Shown: piece by piece, positions 19,559 to 29,693 of the stretch
How the letters are laid out: each line of letters opens with the position of its first letter
Numbering within the stretch: the first letter of the stretch is position 1
NCBI RefSeq assembly: GCF_022559585.1
Contig: NZ_CP087114.1
Location: 909,095-973,094 of the forward strand
Direction of reading: 5' to 3'
Length of the DNA: 64,000 nucleotides
Source: Bartonella machadoae
GTDB lineage: Bacteria; Pseudomonadota; Alphaproteobacteria; Rhizobiales; Rhizobiaceae
Position numbers and translations under genes: made by a program
The notes under the pieces: model-generated
What the model was told of the DNA's origin: nothing
What the model saw: the letters and a program-made list of their open reading frames with translations, nothing else
The model's database searches: none

Positions 19559-19687
19559 TTTCTAACCTCCAAAACTAATATTAGTTTCTTACAATTATAA
19601 TATCATATAATTAATATTAGTTCCAGTATTTTTAAAAATCTCAAACAACTCGCTATCCTTTAATCGGAGAGAAACATTACAATTTCT

Positions 19688-20992
19688 TTATATATCTCCC
19701 TCATCCATATGGATGACGCCTTCGCCTTCCTCATATGCATTTTGTGGAGCGTTTGGATCAAGAGTATCATCCTTGTCTGGTGTTGTGTTTGCAACATTTC
19801 CAGCGGCGTCTTCTTGTCCTTCATCAAAAAGTTCACACTCTATTTTTGTGGTGTAACCACCCGTTTTATCAAGCTTATGCTTGACGCTTTTGATGCGCCA
19901 TTCTGCTGGTATATAAGGACGGAAAGGGGGCTCTTGAACAAGCTTTGCCTCTGCTTGCACAAAGGGATCACCACCAATATCACAGGAGAAAGAAGATTTG
20001 CCCCGTGATGATTTGTTACGATAAGCAGCAATAGCTGCAACAGCCTCTGATTGATTATGGTAGGTATATTTGAGTTCATGAAACGGTGGATTACCGGATT
20101 TGACTTCTTTCTTTTCACCACTGCGCAGATCATAATAGGTTGCGATAACGCCACCTTTTTTCTCTTGTTCTTGCTTCTCCGCTTCTTTTTCTTCTTCTTT
20201 CTCTGGTTCAGATGGTTCTGGTAGATCATTTTCATCCATATGGATGGTGTTTTCATCCTCCTCTATCTCTTCTGGTGCACGTGCATCTGCTGCGGCTTTT
20301 TGGTCCTCACCACCATCGGTTTCTAGACCATTGGCTGCACCTGCTTCATCCCGTGCGCTGTATTTAAAATCCCAACATGTGCACTGTTTCTCATGAAGAA
20401 TCACTATGGGAAGTGTCTCGCCGGTGATGGCTTTTCCTTCTCCCCGTTTGGCAAGGACTAGCTTACCATCAACAGGCTTTGCTACCGCATCATATTCTTC
20501 TGCAAGGCGGGCGGCAAAAGCCATATCACTTTCAGTGGTTTGATCAATATGACGCACAACAATTTTCGCAAGAGAAGGGTCAACCTTTGCGGTATAACCA
20601 TTACGTTGTGCGATTTCTTGAACAATATTGCCAAGTGTTTGCTGGTGATAAGATTGGCTTTTGGGTGTTCTATAAGACGTGTTCATTGCCGCAGCACGCC
20701 CTGTAACAGTTAAGCTTTGTGGTGGACTGCTTACAGAGATCTCGTCTATCAGATAGGCTCCCATATCGCGTATTTTGCCGCTCTCATAACCAAGTGTTAC
20801 GGAAAGAACTGTTCCGATAAGGGGTATATCAAGAAAGCCATTATCACTGTTGCGTGCACGGTCATCAAGCTCTATGGTGATACGGTCGCTTTTGTCTTCT
20901 GCCTCATCGGTTATTTCAATTGATAAAACATAATCCATGAGCGTTTTGGTAATGTCTTGTCCATTTGCCATAACCATGCAAAAAGGTTTCAT
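19688..20992 (-). CDS. P2-like phage tail protein D (late control protein D family)
   Basis: Baseplate/tail-hub protein of contractile-tailed phages. The N-terminal block (MKPFCMVMANGQDITKTLMDYVLSIEITDEAEDKSDRITIEL) and ITGETLPIVILHEKQ...WDFKYSARDE are typical of gpD. An acidic, low-complexity insert (PEEIEEDENTIHMDENDLPEPSEPEKEEEKEAE) splits the domain near residue 245, and the same IHMDE motif recurs at the C terminus. The ATG overlaps the gpX stop codon. The tail cluster here is T'-U-X-D only; head genes are absent. Functional status is unknown because the rest of the phage is missing. Confidence 0.85.
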   Translation of the reverse strand: MKPFCMVMANGQDITKTLMDYVLSIEITDEAEDKSDRITIELDDRARNSDNGFLDIPLIGTVLSVTLGYESGKIRDMGAYLIDEISVSSPPQSLTVTGRAAAMNTSYRTPKSQSYHQQTLGNIVQEIAQRNGYTAKVDPSLAKIVVRHIDQTTESDMAFAARLAEEYDAVAKPVDGKLVLAKRGEGKAITGETLPIVILHEKQCTCWDFKYSARDEAGAANGLETDGGEDQKAAADARAPEEIEEDENTIHMDENDLPEPSEPEKEEEKEAEKQEQEKKGGVIATYYDLRSGEKKEVKSGNPPFHELKYTYHNQSEAVAAIAAYRNKSSRGKSSFSCDIGGDPFVQAEAKLVQEPPFRPYIPAEWRIKSVKHKLDKTGGYTTKIECELFDEGQEDAAGNVANTTPDKDDTLDPNAPQNAYEEGEGVIHMDEGDI

Positions 20993-21213
20993 GATTTGCT
21001 TCCCCAAATTCTAATCACGGGTGTGGCTTTGGGATAGGGGAGGGATGGCAAAATGATTGTAATGCCTGCTGTCAAAATGGGTCCATAGTCTGCAAGCCCT
21101 AAATTTGCCGCATAGACACGTTCAACAGCAAGCGATTGTTGACCTTTGGCATAATATTTCCAGCAAATGGCATCAACCATATCGCCTTGTTTTGTCCTAT
21201 AAAGATCACTCAT
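20989..21213 (-). CDS. P2-like phage tail protein X
   Basis: 74 residues with the LysM-like pattern of gpX: YRTKQGDMVDAICWKYYAKGQQSLAVERVYAANLGLADYGPILTAG (broken family block) followed by ITIILPSLP. It is an essential tail-assembly protein in P2. It overlaps gpU upstream and gpD downstream by four bases each, as in compact phage tail operons. Confidence 0.88.
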   Translation of the reverse strand: MSDLYRTKQGDMVDAICWKYYAKGQQSLAVERVYAANLGLADYGPILTAGITIILPSLPYPKATPVIRIWGSKS

Positions 21214-21590
21214 AGGTCTTCACCATATTCTCTCAGTTTTACTGTAAATTCTTGTTTTTTGGGGGCACCGTTATAATGAAAAACGCTTTGCTTTTCCTCC
21301 ACGGAAAGGATAACAAACTTCCCTAAAATTTTGCCTTGCCCTGTTACAAGAATATGAGGTCCCTGATGGGCGATTTGCCGCAAATATTCGAGTTGTCCAT
21401 GCCCACCTTTGAAATCTGGATAGATCACACCCGTTAAGGAAAATTCTGCATTTGCAACAGCAGGCAATTGAAGAGCAGCTTTTCGTCCCAATCGTCCTTG
21501 CTCGACCCATGGTACACCATAAGACAGATCAAGAGTTTGATAGGCTGCCGTTTCAATCGAAAAAATAAAACCACCCAAAGCAAGCATCAT
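21210..21590 (-). CDS. P2-like phage tail protein U
   Basis: 126 residues of the gpU family: MLALGGFIFSIETAAYQTL, YGVPWVEQGRLGR and KLREYGEDL are typical positions (GxFxF at the start, RWP-like segment, V.LxxYG at the end). It is involved in tail completion. It lies between the truncated tape-measure gene and gpX. Confidence 0.86.
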   Translation of the reverse strand: MMLALGGFIFSIETAAYQTLDLSYGVPWVEQGRLGRKAALQLPAVANAEFSLTGVIYPDFKGGHGQLEYLRQIAHQGPHILVTGQGKILGKFVILSVEEKQSVFHYNGAPKKQEFTVKLREYGEDL

Positions 21591-21595
21591 GGTCT

Positions 21596-22004
21596 TTAAT
21601 CCGAAAGGCTAGAGGCTATCGCCAAACGTTGCTGTTTTGCATAGCGTTCAAGGGCTTGATTGACAGCGTCTCTGATTTCATCTTTGAGACCATTTGGCAC
21701 GGAAATATTGAGATTTGTAATGGTGACGCGGGCGTCTACTTCAACAGGTTTATGAATTGCAATTGGTTTGGGAGCTTTGAAGGCATCTGCTTTTGCATTG
21801 GGAGCTTCCATATGCTTTGTTGCGATTGCCCCTGTATTAAAACCACTGTTGCTTTTTCCAGATGGGGATTTGGTGACAACAGCGGTATCCATCATTCTTT
21901 TCGCACGTGCATTGGTTTCATCGGTAAAGGTTTTAATCGTTTCTGTTGAAGTTTTGTTGATTGAAACATTGAAACCAAGTTTTTCTTTCATCCAGTTAGG
22001 CATC
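21596..22004 (-). pseudogene. C-terminal remnant of a tail tape-measure protein (gpT-like)
   Basis: The remaining ~135 residues end in VTITNLNISVPNGLKDEIRDAV and NQALERYAKQQR, the pattern at the C terminus of P2-like tape-measure proteins, and gpU follows directly as it does in such phages. A full gpT would be several hundred residues longer. The reading frame is cut near GATGCC at 22003, where the left end of the integrative element begins, so insertion or recombination of that element removed the rest of the gene. Confidence 0.75.
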
Positions 22005-22179
22005 AATAAGACATTGATTTATAATAATAATTCACTGTTTTGCATGTTGAATGAGACCCCCGAATATTCTAAGATTCTCTCATCTCAAACCTGCTTATGC
22101 TGAATCAATCAAAATCATCCCCTTGCACGTCACAAGTGGGATTAACGTGTGGATAGAAAACATTTAGAAAGGAGTAAAA
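22005..22179 (+). repeat. Left-end segment of integrative element (copy A)
   Basis: 175 bases from the predicted outer end to the integrase start codon, highly similar to 33533-33708 (inverted) and in part to 3389-3537 (inverted). It contains CCCCTTGCACGTCACAAG and an AGAAAGGAG ribosome-binding site before the integrase. It probably holds the integrase promoter and recombinase arm sites. Confidence 0.7.
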
Positions 22180-23346
22180 ATGCCTTTAATGAATCGTCTT
22201 AATGCAAGGGCTGTCGCAACATTGGGGGCTGGCAAATATAATGATGGTGCCGGCTTGGTACTTCATAAGCGTAAAGATGGGGGTGCTCAATGGATTTATC
22301 GATATACCATTCACGGGCGGCGTCGTGAGATGGGCTTGGGTGCTTTAAGAGATGTCTCTTTAAAACAAGCCCGTGAATTGGCAACCCAATGGCGTTTTGT
22401 TATTCGTGATGGTCGTGACCCCATTAAAGAACGTGAGAAACAAAAACGTGAGGCAATGCGTAATCTCCATTATTTAAAAGATATTGCTTTGGATGCTTTT
22501 GAAAGTCGTAAAGCAGAATTAAAAGGAGATGGTAAAAATGGTGAGTGGTTTTCACCTTTAAAACTTCATATTCTCCCTAAATTAGGTTGTCTACCCGTTT
22601 CAGAGATTACACAAACCGATATACGCAATACGCTTGCCCCCATTTGGCATACAAAAGCTGGAGCAGCCCGTGCTGCACTAAATCGTCTTAATATTTGCCT
22701 CAAACATGCTGCTGCATTGGGTTTAGATGTGGATCTACAAGCAACAGAAAAAGCAAAAGCTCTTTTAGGCAAACAACGCCATAAAATGCAAAATAGACCA
22801 GCAATGGATTGGAGAGATGTTCCGTTTTTTTATAAAACACTTTGCAAAACACCAACCCTAACACAATTGGCTTTGCGTCTGCTTATTCTGACAGGCGTTC
22901 GTACCTATCCTTTGCGTCATATCCATAAAGATCAGATTGAAGATGATATATGGACTATCCCAGCTGAAAATATGAAAGGAAGGCGTGATACAACAAAAGA
23001 ATTTCGCGTGCCTCTATCAACAGAGGCATTGGAAATTTTGAAACAAGCGCGCTTGTTGTCGCGTAATGATTTCTTTTTCTCTGCAACCGGTCGCGGTCCC
23101 CTTGCTGTTAAGTGCATGTCACATTACATGCAAAGAACTGGACTTGATGCTTGCCCTCATGGATTTCGATCTAGTTTACGAGATTGGCTAGCAGAAACAA
23201 CCGATGCCCCTTTTGAGGTAGCAGAAACCATTCTAGGTCATGTGGTCGGTGGACAAGTAGAGCGTGCTTACCGTCGTACTGATTATTTAGAACAGCGCCG
23301 TGTTTATATGGATAAATGGGCTGCCTATGTTACGGGGCAATCTTAA
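22180..23346 (+). CDS. Tyrosine integrase of element copy A
   Basis: 388-residue P4-type integrase. The N-terminal arm domain (GKYNDGAGLVLHKRKDGG, RRREMGLGALRDVSLKQARELA) is followed by the core-binding and catalytic domains with TGVRTYPLRHIH, HGFRSSLRDW, ILGHVVGG and the nucleophile in RAYRRTDYLEQRR. All catalytic positions are intact. It has a perfect AGAAAGGAG site. It is about nine-tenths identical to the integrase of copy B, and its middle survives as the relic at 2938. A strong terminator follows. Confidence 0.92.
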   Translation: MPLMNRLNARAVATLGAGKYNDGAGLVLHKRKDGGAQWIYRYTIHGRRREMGLGALRDVSLKQARELATQWRFVIRDGRDPIKEREKQKREAMRNLHYLKDIALDAFESRKAELKGDGKNGEWFSPLKLHILPKLGCLPVSEITQTDIRNTLAPIWHTKAGAARAALNRLNICLKHAAALGLDVDLQATEKAKALLGKQRHKMQNRPAMDWRDVPFFYKTLCKTPTLTQLALRLLILTGVRTYPLRHIHKDQIEDDIWTIPAENMKGRRDTTKEFRVPLSTEALEILKQARLLSRNDFFFSATGRGPLAVKCMSHYMQRTGLDACPHGFRSSLRDWLAETTDAPFEVAETILGHVVGGQVERAYRRTDYLEQRRVYMDKWAAYVTGQS

Positions 23347-23349
23347 AAT

Positions 23350-23372
23350 ATGGGGTCTTGTACCCCATTTTT
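23350..23372 (+). terminator. Intrinsic terminator after integrase A
   Basis: ATGGGGT-CTTGT-ACCCCAT is a perfect 7-bp stem with a 5-base loop, followed by TTTT. It begins three bases after the integrase stop codon and is conserved in copy B. Confidence 0.85.
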
Positions 23373-23564
23373 ACTTCATTATCTGTGGATAACTTTCTCT
23401 CTTCGTTTACTCATTTTTGCTCAATAAGATTCATAAATTATCAAATGAGAAAATACATCATAAAGTACTGTTTTTTATGATTAAACTTACTTTCAAATCT
23501 CAATAAAATATGGTTAATAAATACTTATGATTTGTTACTATTTTTAGATTGAAAGGATTTAGTT

Positions 23565-23771
23565 ATGACTGAACATGATGTTCTTCTTACAGACCGTGAA
23601 AGTGCAAAATTATTGCATATAAGCGTTTCAACATTCCGTCGCCATGTCACCAATGGAGCTTTACCAAAGCCCTTAAAATTTGGTTCTTTATCACGTTGGT
23701 TAAAATCGGATCTGTTGAATGTGATTGAAAAAGCCAAAACGCAACGTCAACATCTCAGTGATGTGGCATAA
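23565..23771 (+). CDS. AlpA-like HTH regulator/excisionase (copy A)
   Basis: 68 residues with a MerR/AlpA-type helix-turn-helix: LLTDRESAKLLHISVSTFRRHV, then LPKPLKFGSLSRW. AlpA-like proteins in P4-like elements control integrase expression and excision. An AAAGGA box precedes the ATG. The 218 bases between the integrase and this gene hold the terminator and presumably its promoter. A hairpin CCTTGTC/GACAAGG lies just after its stop codon. The copy B product differs at one or two residues. Confidence 0.8.
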   Translation: MTEHDVLLTDRESAKLLHISVSTFRRHVTNGALPKPLKFGSLSRWLKSDLLNVIEKAKTQRQHLSDVA

Positions 23772-23870
23772 AAAAACCTTGTCACGTAAGGACGGACAAG
23801 GCTTTCTCAAATTATCGTAAATTGAAAATAGCAAAAACCGTCCTGTGACGCAACGTCTAAGGATGCGAAA

Positions 23871-24490
23871 ATGTATCATTTTATAAATGCTCGGGGCATT
23901 ACAAATGCCTTGCGGGGTGTCTGGTATGGTGCTTATGGACTTGCTCGCTGCCCTGCTCATGATGATCAAGTGCCTAGTTTATCCCTTGCCAATGGAAATG
24001 ATGGGCGTCTCTTGCTTTATTGTTATGCCGGCTGCTCTTTTAAAGAGATCTTACAAGCTCTTAAGAACATTGGTCTTATCAATACACAAACATGTTTTGA
24101 TAAAACTTATGATTATAGGTTGTCTCTCTCAAAACAGTTTTGTTGTGAAGATAACAAGGCAAAACAGAAAGCAGAGAGAGCACAAAAGATTTGGAAGCAA
24201 AGTCAACCAATTAAAGGGACCATAGCAGAGCTTTATTTACGCAAGCGTGGTATCACTTGTAACTTGCCCCCCTAGTTTACGCTTTCATAGCAAATGCCCC
24301 CATCCCTCTGGGAAAGCCATCCCCGCGTTGGTTGCTCTCGTTGAGGGTGGTGGCTCCTTTGCAATCCATAGAACCTTTTTACAAGACAATGGATGCTTGC
24401 TGCCCGTGCTTATCGCCAAGGCTTTGAAGTCTTGATGATGCAAGCTCCCGAAGGAGCTGATTTTAATGATTTTTTACCCTTTGAAAGGAA
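23871..24490 (+). pseudogene. Zinc-finger primase-like protein, frameshifted (copy A)
   Basis: The open part (to 24275, 134 residues) has a CHC2-like zinc-binding layout: CPAHDDQVPSL then YCYAGCSFKEIL. It ends at a TAG right after a run of six C (24267-24272). With one C fewer the frame continues as PPSLRFHSKCPHPSGKAIPALVALVEGG, a Toprim-type primase segment, and a last piece AYRQGFEVLMMQAPEGADFNDF near 24420-24475 is in yet another relation, with the middle of the domain missing. The same C6 and stop occur in copy B. A replication primase for the element is the likely original role. Confidence 0.75.
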
Positions 24491-24496
24491 TATCTT

Positions 24497-26113
24497 ATGG
24501 ACCACAAAAATAAAACTGATTTAACCAATAAAAATGGCAATACTTCTTTAAATGATACTGATAACGATAACACCCCTGTCTCTTTAAAGGAGCATCCCTG
24601 TTTACAAGCCATCCCTTATGAACAGGCTTTGCAACAAATGGGCTGGGGTGAATTAAAACCGATTAACACCGCTCTTTTACCGGTCGAGCCTTTTCATGCT
24701 ACACAAGTTCCATTGGTCTTGGGAAGGTATATTTATGATATTGCTAACCATCAACAATCCCCTGTCGATTTTGTGGCTGTCTCTGCTATCTGTGCTTTAG
24801 CAACCGTGATTGGCAATGGGGTTCGTATCGCTCCAAAACAGCATAGTAATAATTGGAAGATTGTTCCTAATCTATGGGGGATGATTATTGGTCAACCTTC
24901 TGCACGAAAAACACCTGCCATGCAAGCCGCTTTAACACCTATCGCTCACCTGCAAAAAGAATGGTATCAAGAATGGAAAAAACAAAAAAAACGTGCAAAA
25001 ATTAAAGAAATCCTTGAGGAGCTCAATCAGAAAGAAAAGAGAAAACAAGCTTCTAAAGCTCTTAAAAAAGGAGATTCTGAGGCTGCCAATGCTCTTTTGT
25101 CGGAAACCCTTTCTAAAGACAATGAAAAAGATGATTGCCTCTCTCGCTTTATTGTCAATGATGTGACCGTCGAAAAGCTTGGGGAATTACTCAATGAAAA
25201 CCCGCGAGGATTATTGATGGTTCGTGATGAACTTTCTGGTTTTTTAGCAAACTTGGAACTTAAGGAATATCAAACAGACCGTGGGTTTTATTTACAAGTT
25301 TTTAATGGGGATCAACTCTATACCTATGACCGTATTGGACGTGGAACGATTCATATTCCCAATGTAATGCTTTCAATGATTGGGGGAATACAACCTTCTC
25401 GGATTATTCCTATCATTCAGGCAATGCTTTCTGGAAAAGCAGATGACGGTTTATTGCAACGGTTTCAAATGATGGTGTGGCCGGATGAAAACCAAGAGTG
25501 GGAATGGAAAGATAAAAATCCCAATCAAGAAGCCTATCAAGAATATGAAAAGGTGCTTCGTTCTTTTTATGACAAACCCTTGGGATCACCTAAGCACCCA
25601 CGGATCATGCGCTTTGCTGCTAATGCTCAAGAATTGTTTCGTGAATGGTGGGAAAATCATCATAAAGAAATCAAGGAAAGCAAAGTTTCTGTCTCTTACC
25701 AAGCGCATCTTTTAAAAATGCCAAAAACCATAGCAAGCCTTGCCCTCATTATCGAACTTGTTGAGGATGGGCGTTTTGAGATCACTTTGCCTTCTCTCTC
25801 AACAGCCTTGCGTTGGTCAAACTATCTGTTAAGCCATGCGAAACGGTTTTATACTGCGGGCGATATCTTGGTAAAGGAGCGTGCAAATTTGATTATAGAA
25901 CGTTGTAATTGCTTACCTGAGGTTTTTACTGCTCGTGATATCTACAGACGCTGCTGGGCGCATTTAAAAGACAAGGAAGCGGTCAAACAAGCTTTAGAGC
26001 TTTTATGCCATACAAACCACATTCGCAAAAAGTTTATAACCCATCAGACAAGTAAATCGAGTACCTACTATGAATGGCATCCTTTGGTAAAAAACGAGAA
26101 TGCAAGGCAATAA
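24497..26113 (+). CDS. DUF3987 family protein (YfjI-like), probable element replication helicase/ATPase (copy A)
   Basis: 538 residues. Central and C-terminal blocks such as PNLWGMIIGQPSARKTPAMQAALTPI (broken here), LLMVRDELSGFLANLE, GRGTIHIPNVMLSMIGGIQPSR and DDGLLQRFQMMVWP are typical of DUF3987 proteins, which accompany primases in phages, satellites and plasmids. GQPSARKTP resembles a modified Walker A and VRDELSG a Walker B-like site. A lysine-rich coiled segment (EEWKKQKKRAKIKEILEE-like) lies near residues 155-195. The frame is intact. The homologue in copy B has lost its N-terminal half. Confidence 0.85.
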   Translation: MDHKNKTDLTNKNGNTSLNDTDNDNTPVSLKEHPCLQAIPYEQALQQMGWGELKPINTALLPVEPFHATQVPLVLGRYIYDIANHQQSPVDFVAVSAICALATVIGNGVRIAPKQHSNNWKIVPNLWGMIIGQPSARKTPAMQAALTPIAHLQKEWYQEWKKQKKRAKIKEILEELNQKEKRKQASKALKKGDSEAANALLSETLSKDNEKDDCLSRFIVNDVTVEKLGELLNENPRGLLMVRDELSGFLANLELKEYQTDRGFYLQVFNGDQLYTYDRIGRGTIHIPNVMLSMIGGIQPSRIIPIIQAMLSGKADDGLLQRFQMMVWPDENQEWEWKDKNPNQEAYQEYEKVLRSFYDKPLGSPKHPRIMRFAANAQELFREWWENHHKEIKESKVSVSYQAHLLKMPKTIASLALIIELVEDGRFEITLPSLSTALRWSNYLLSHAKRFYTAGDILVKERANLIIERCNCLPEVFTARDIYRRCWAHLKDKEAVKQALELLCHTNHIRKKFITHQTSKSSTYYEWHPLVKNENARQ

Positions 26114-26687
26114 AGCGAATGAACAAAAGATGATTTTAAAGAGTGCTGGCAAAAGAGAAAGATATGACCTGAATGAATAACCATAACTCAGGTCATATTC
26201 TTGTCGGTCGTTGTCGGTTGATTTACCCCCCTCATTTTAAAAAACACCTTTTAGCAAAAAGTAAAAAACATTACATTTCAATATGTTATGATATTTTTAC
26301 AAAAAAACCATCCCAATAAGATGATCTGTATAGAGAATTAATGGGAATAATTGATCAAAACTTGTCTGTATTTGTCTAAAAATTGAACTGACACCATTTA
26401 TGATTTTTGTGATCATAAAACACTTCAAACTATTTATTTTGATCTCTTAAAATACATATCGAATTTGTTTTTATTAACACAAAAACGAATAGTAAATTTT
26501 ACTACTTTGCTGTTTATAGGCTGTTTATAATTGCAACTTGTTAAATTTTTTTGAGGGAATTGATAGGTTTTCGCGCCATTTTGGTTTATTGGGTACTCGA
26601 TATTTGTTCTAAATGTATTTATGAAACGCCATTGTGATTCTTACACTGTTAATGAGTCAATGTCATAAGGTATGGAGTTTCTCTATA
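26114..26687. other. Right end of element A and leader of the restriction gene
   Basis: 26114-26285 matches copy B (complement of 29524-29693), including CGGTTGATTTACCCCC and the end ATTTCAATATG. The following 400 bases are very AT-rich and contain no gene; they must hold the promoter of the restriction-modification gene. A GGAG box stands ten bases before the ATG at 26688. Confidence 0.5.
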
Positions 26688-29531
26688 ATGTCTCAAACCA
26701 TCAATTCTGATAACAAACAATCCTCTTTACGCGCTCTCTTACAGTCTTATCGCCAACAGGCAACCTCAAATGCAAAAAAAGGAAAAATCTTTGAAAGTTT
26801 TGTTACTAAATACCTTATGCATGACCCTCTTCATTATGGGCGATATGAAAAGGTTCAAAGCTATTACGAGTGGGCTAAAGAGCGTGAAGGTTGGAATAAA
26901 AATGATATCGGCATTGATTTGGTTGCTAAACTGCGTAATCGAGATGGGTATGTTGCTATTCAATGCAAATTTTATGAAGCAGACCATCAGATCAGTAAAA
27001 AGGATATTGATAGCTTTATTGCTGCCTCTGGGAAAGATATCTTCAAATATCGCCTTCTGGTTGATAGCACTGAAGTGAATTTAAGTGACAATGTGAATGC
27101 AATGATTAAAGGACAAGCGATACCGGTTTATCGCATTGACCTTCGTCATATGGAAAACAGTCGTATAGACTGGCAAATCTTTGCAACAAAAGAAGAAGTT
27201 GTCCTTAAATCGACAAAAGAACCACGCCCTCATCAGATAGAAGCAATTCAGAAAGTCTGTGATGGTTTAAAAGAAGCTAACCGTGGCAAGCTGATTATGG
27301 CTTGTGGAACAGGTAAAACATTTACAAGTCTTAAGATAGCAGAAACTCTTGCTGGTCAAGGCAAGCGTGTTTTGTTTTTAGTGCCTTCTCTTGCATTAGT
27401 CTCACAAACCATAAGGGAATGGACAGCGGATGCACAAATTCCATTGCATTCCTTTGCTGTTTGTTCGGATACAAAAGTTGGCAAGCGTCGTAAAAATCAA
27501 GAGGATATTCTTGGAATGGAAACATCCGATCTTGCATTGCCTGCTACAACGGATGCACAAGCACTTGCCAAAGAAGCTCGTGAAAACCAAGCAGATGCAA
27601 TGACGGTGGTGTTTTCGACTTATCATTCGATACAAGTGATATCGGATGCACAAAAAGATCATGGTTTACCCGAATTTGATCTGATCATTTGTGATGAAGC
27701 TCACCGTACAACGGGTGCTGTGTTGGGATCAGATAAAAGTGAATCTGAGTTTGTCAAAGTGCATGATAACAGCATTATACAGGGTAAAAAACGTCTCTAT
27801 ATGACCGCAACCCCAAAAATCTTTACGGATAGGTTAAAAAGGAAAGCTGACTTATCTGATACTGTTCTTGCCTCTATGGATGATGAAACACTTTATGGGA
27901 AACAACTCTATCATTACACATTTGCAGAAGCTCTAGAACATAAACTGTTATCACCTTGTAAAGTGATCATATTAGTTGTCAACGAAACAGAAGTAAGCAA
28001 ATCTATTCAACGTCTTATTACAGATAAAAATTATGAACTCATTCTTGATTATAGAACCAAAATCCATGGTTGTTATCGAGCCCTGACCAAAATGGATCTA
28101 AAAATTGATCTTGGCGATGACCCCAACCCTATGCGTCGCGCTTTGGCTTTTTGTAAAGATATCAAGACCTCTAAACGCATCTGTAAAAGATTCAATTCTA
28201 AAAAAATGAAAGAAAATTTGCTTGCTCTTCATGAAAGCCATAAAGAAACGCCTCCTCTTGACTGTACATTTGCCCATATTGACGGAACTGTTAGTGCTAA
28301 GGACCGTAATAAATTGCTTGATTGGTTAAAGGAAGACACTGGGGAAAATACCTGCCGTGTGTTAAGCAATGTTCGTTGTCTTTCTGAAGGTGTGGATGTT
28401 CCCGCTCTTGATGCGATACTGTTTTTACACCCGCGCAAAAGTCAAATCGAGATCATTCAAGCAATAGGACGCGTCATGCGTCGAGCAGAGGGTAAAAAAA
28501 GAGGCTACATCATTTTACCCGTTGGAATACCGGCTGGCATTCCACCAGTAAAAGCCTTGGAAAATAATCCGAAATATGATGTCATCTGGCAAGTCGTCAA
28601 TGCTTTGCGTGCCCATGATGATGGTTTTAATAAAATCATTCACCATATGTCCATAAAACAAGACGTAAGCTATGCTCTTGACATTGTTGTTCCTTCTCAA
28701 AAGGCTACCTCAGAAGATACAACTGTGGTTATTGATGACTTACCGATACACTCAAAAGCAGAATATTCAGGACTGGATATTGGGTCACCAACTTATGAAT
28801 CCTTTCACGCCTATAAACCAGAAGAAGAACTTGACTTATTCTCTCAATGTGCGGAGCTCATTAGAGCGGCTATTGTTAAGAAAAATTACGACCCTAGCTA
28901 TTGGAAAAGATGGGCAACGAATGTTGCTGATCTTGCTCAAAATCATATCACACGCTTAACTGAAGTTTTGACGCAATCAGAAACGGAAACGCGGCGGGTG
29001 TTTAATGATTTTATGACAGAATTGCGTAGCAATTTAAACGCAACCATCTCCGAAGAAAATGCGATTGAAATGCTTGCACAACACCTTGCAACGCGTCCTG
29101 TCTTTGATGCTTTGTTTGAGGGGCATCAGTTTGTTCAAGAAAATCCCGTCTCTTGTGCTTTACAACGTGTACTCAATATCCTTGATAAAGTTACTCTTAA
29201 CGAAGAATCTCAAGATTACAGAACTCTCTCTAGGAGTGTACAGTTTTACACACGAGGAATTACGAGTCTTGAAGCACAACAAAACTTAATTGTAGAGCTT
29301 TATAATGAATTTTTCCGTTATGCCTTTCCGCGTACGGTAGAAAAATTAGGCATTGTTTATACCCCTATTGAAATTGTGGATTTTATTATTCATTCCGTTG
29401 ATGATGTTTTACGCAAGGAATTTGGCAAGAGCTTAGGCTCCCGTGGTGTTTCTATTCTTGACCCCTTTACGGGAACTGGTACCTTTATCACGCGGCTTTT
29501 ACATTCTAATCTGATAAAACCGGCATATTGA
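26688..29531 (+). pseudogene. Truncated type ISP-like restriction-modification enzyme (nuclease-helicase part)
   Basis: 947 residues remain. An Mrr-like nuclease domain comes first (GIDLVAKLRNRDGYVAIQCKF: Asp and Q-x-K of the PD-(D/E)XK site), then a superfamily-2 helicase (LIMACGTGKTFTSLKIAE Walker A, IICDEAH box, RLYMTATPK, and QAIGRVMRRAEGK motif VI). At the end the SAM-binding motif DPFTGTGTFITRLL of an N6-adenine methylase begins. The order nuclease-helicase-methylase matches LlaGI-type single-chain enzymes, which exceed 1500 residues. The frame is cut at 29524, exactly at the end of element B, so the rest of the methylase and the target-recognition domain are lost. ATG 26688 is preferred to GTG 26634. 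Confidence 0.82.
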
Positions 29532-29693
29532 AATATAATGGTTTTTATTTTTATCGAAAAGTTTTTTTAAAAATGAGGGGGTAAATCAACCGACAACGAC
29601 TGACAAGAATATGACCTGAGTTATGACTATCCATTCAGATCATATCTTTCTCTTTTGCCAGCACTCTTTAAAATCATCTTCTGTTCATTCGCT

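Larger units (their letters stand above)
22005..26285 (+). mobile_element. Integrative element, copy A (int-alpA-primase-DUF3987)
   Basis: The ends are deduced by comparing copies A and B. On the left both begin with AATAAGACATTGATTTATAA next to unrelated DNA (gpT here, an Rz gene in B). On the right both end in ATTTCAATATG, again next to unrelated DNA. The 4.3 kb holds an integrase, an AlpA-like regulator, a zinc-finger primase-like gene (frameshifted) and a DUF3987 protein, the gene set of a small satellite-like element that depends on other replicons. Copy B is inverted at 29524-33708. No structural genes are inside. The exact attachment core is not resolved. Confidence 0.75.
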
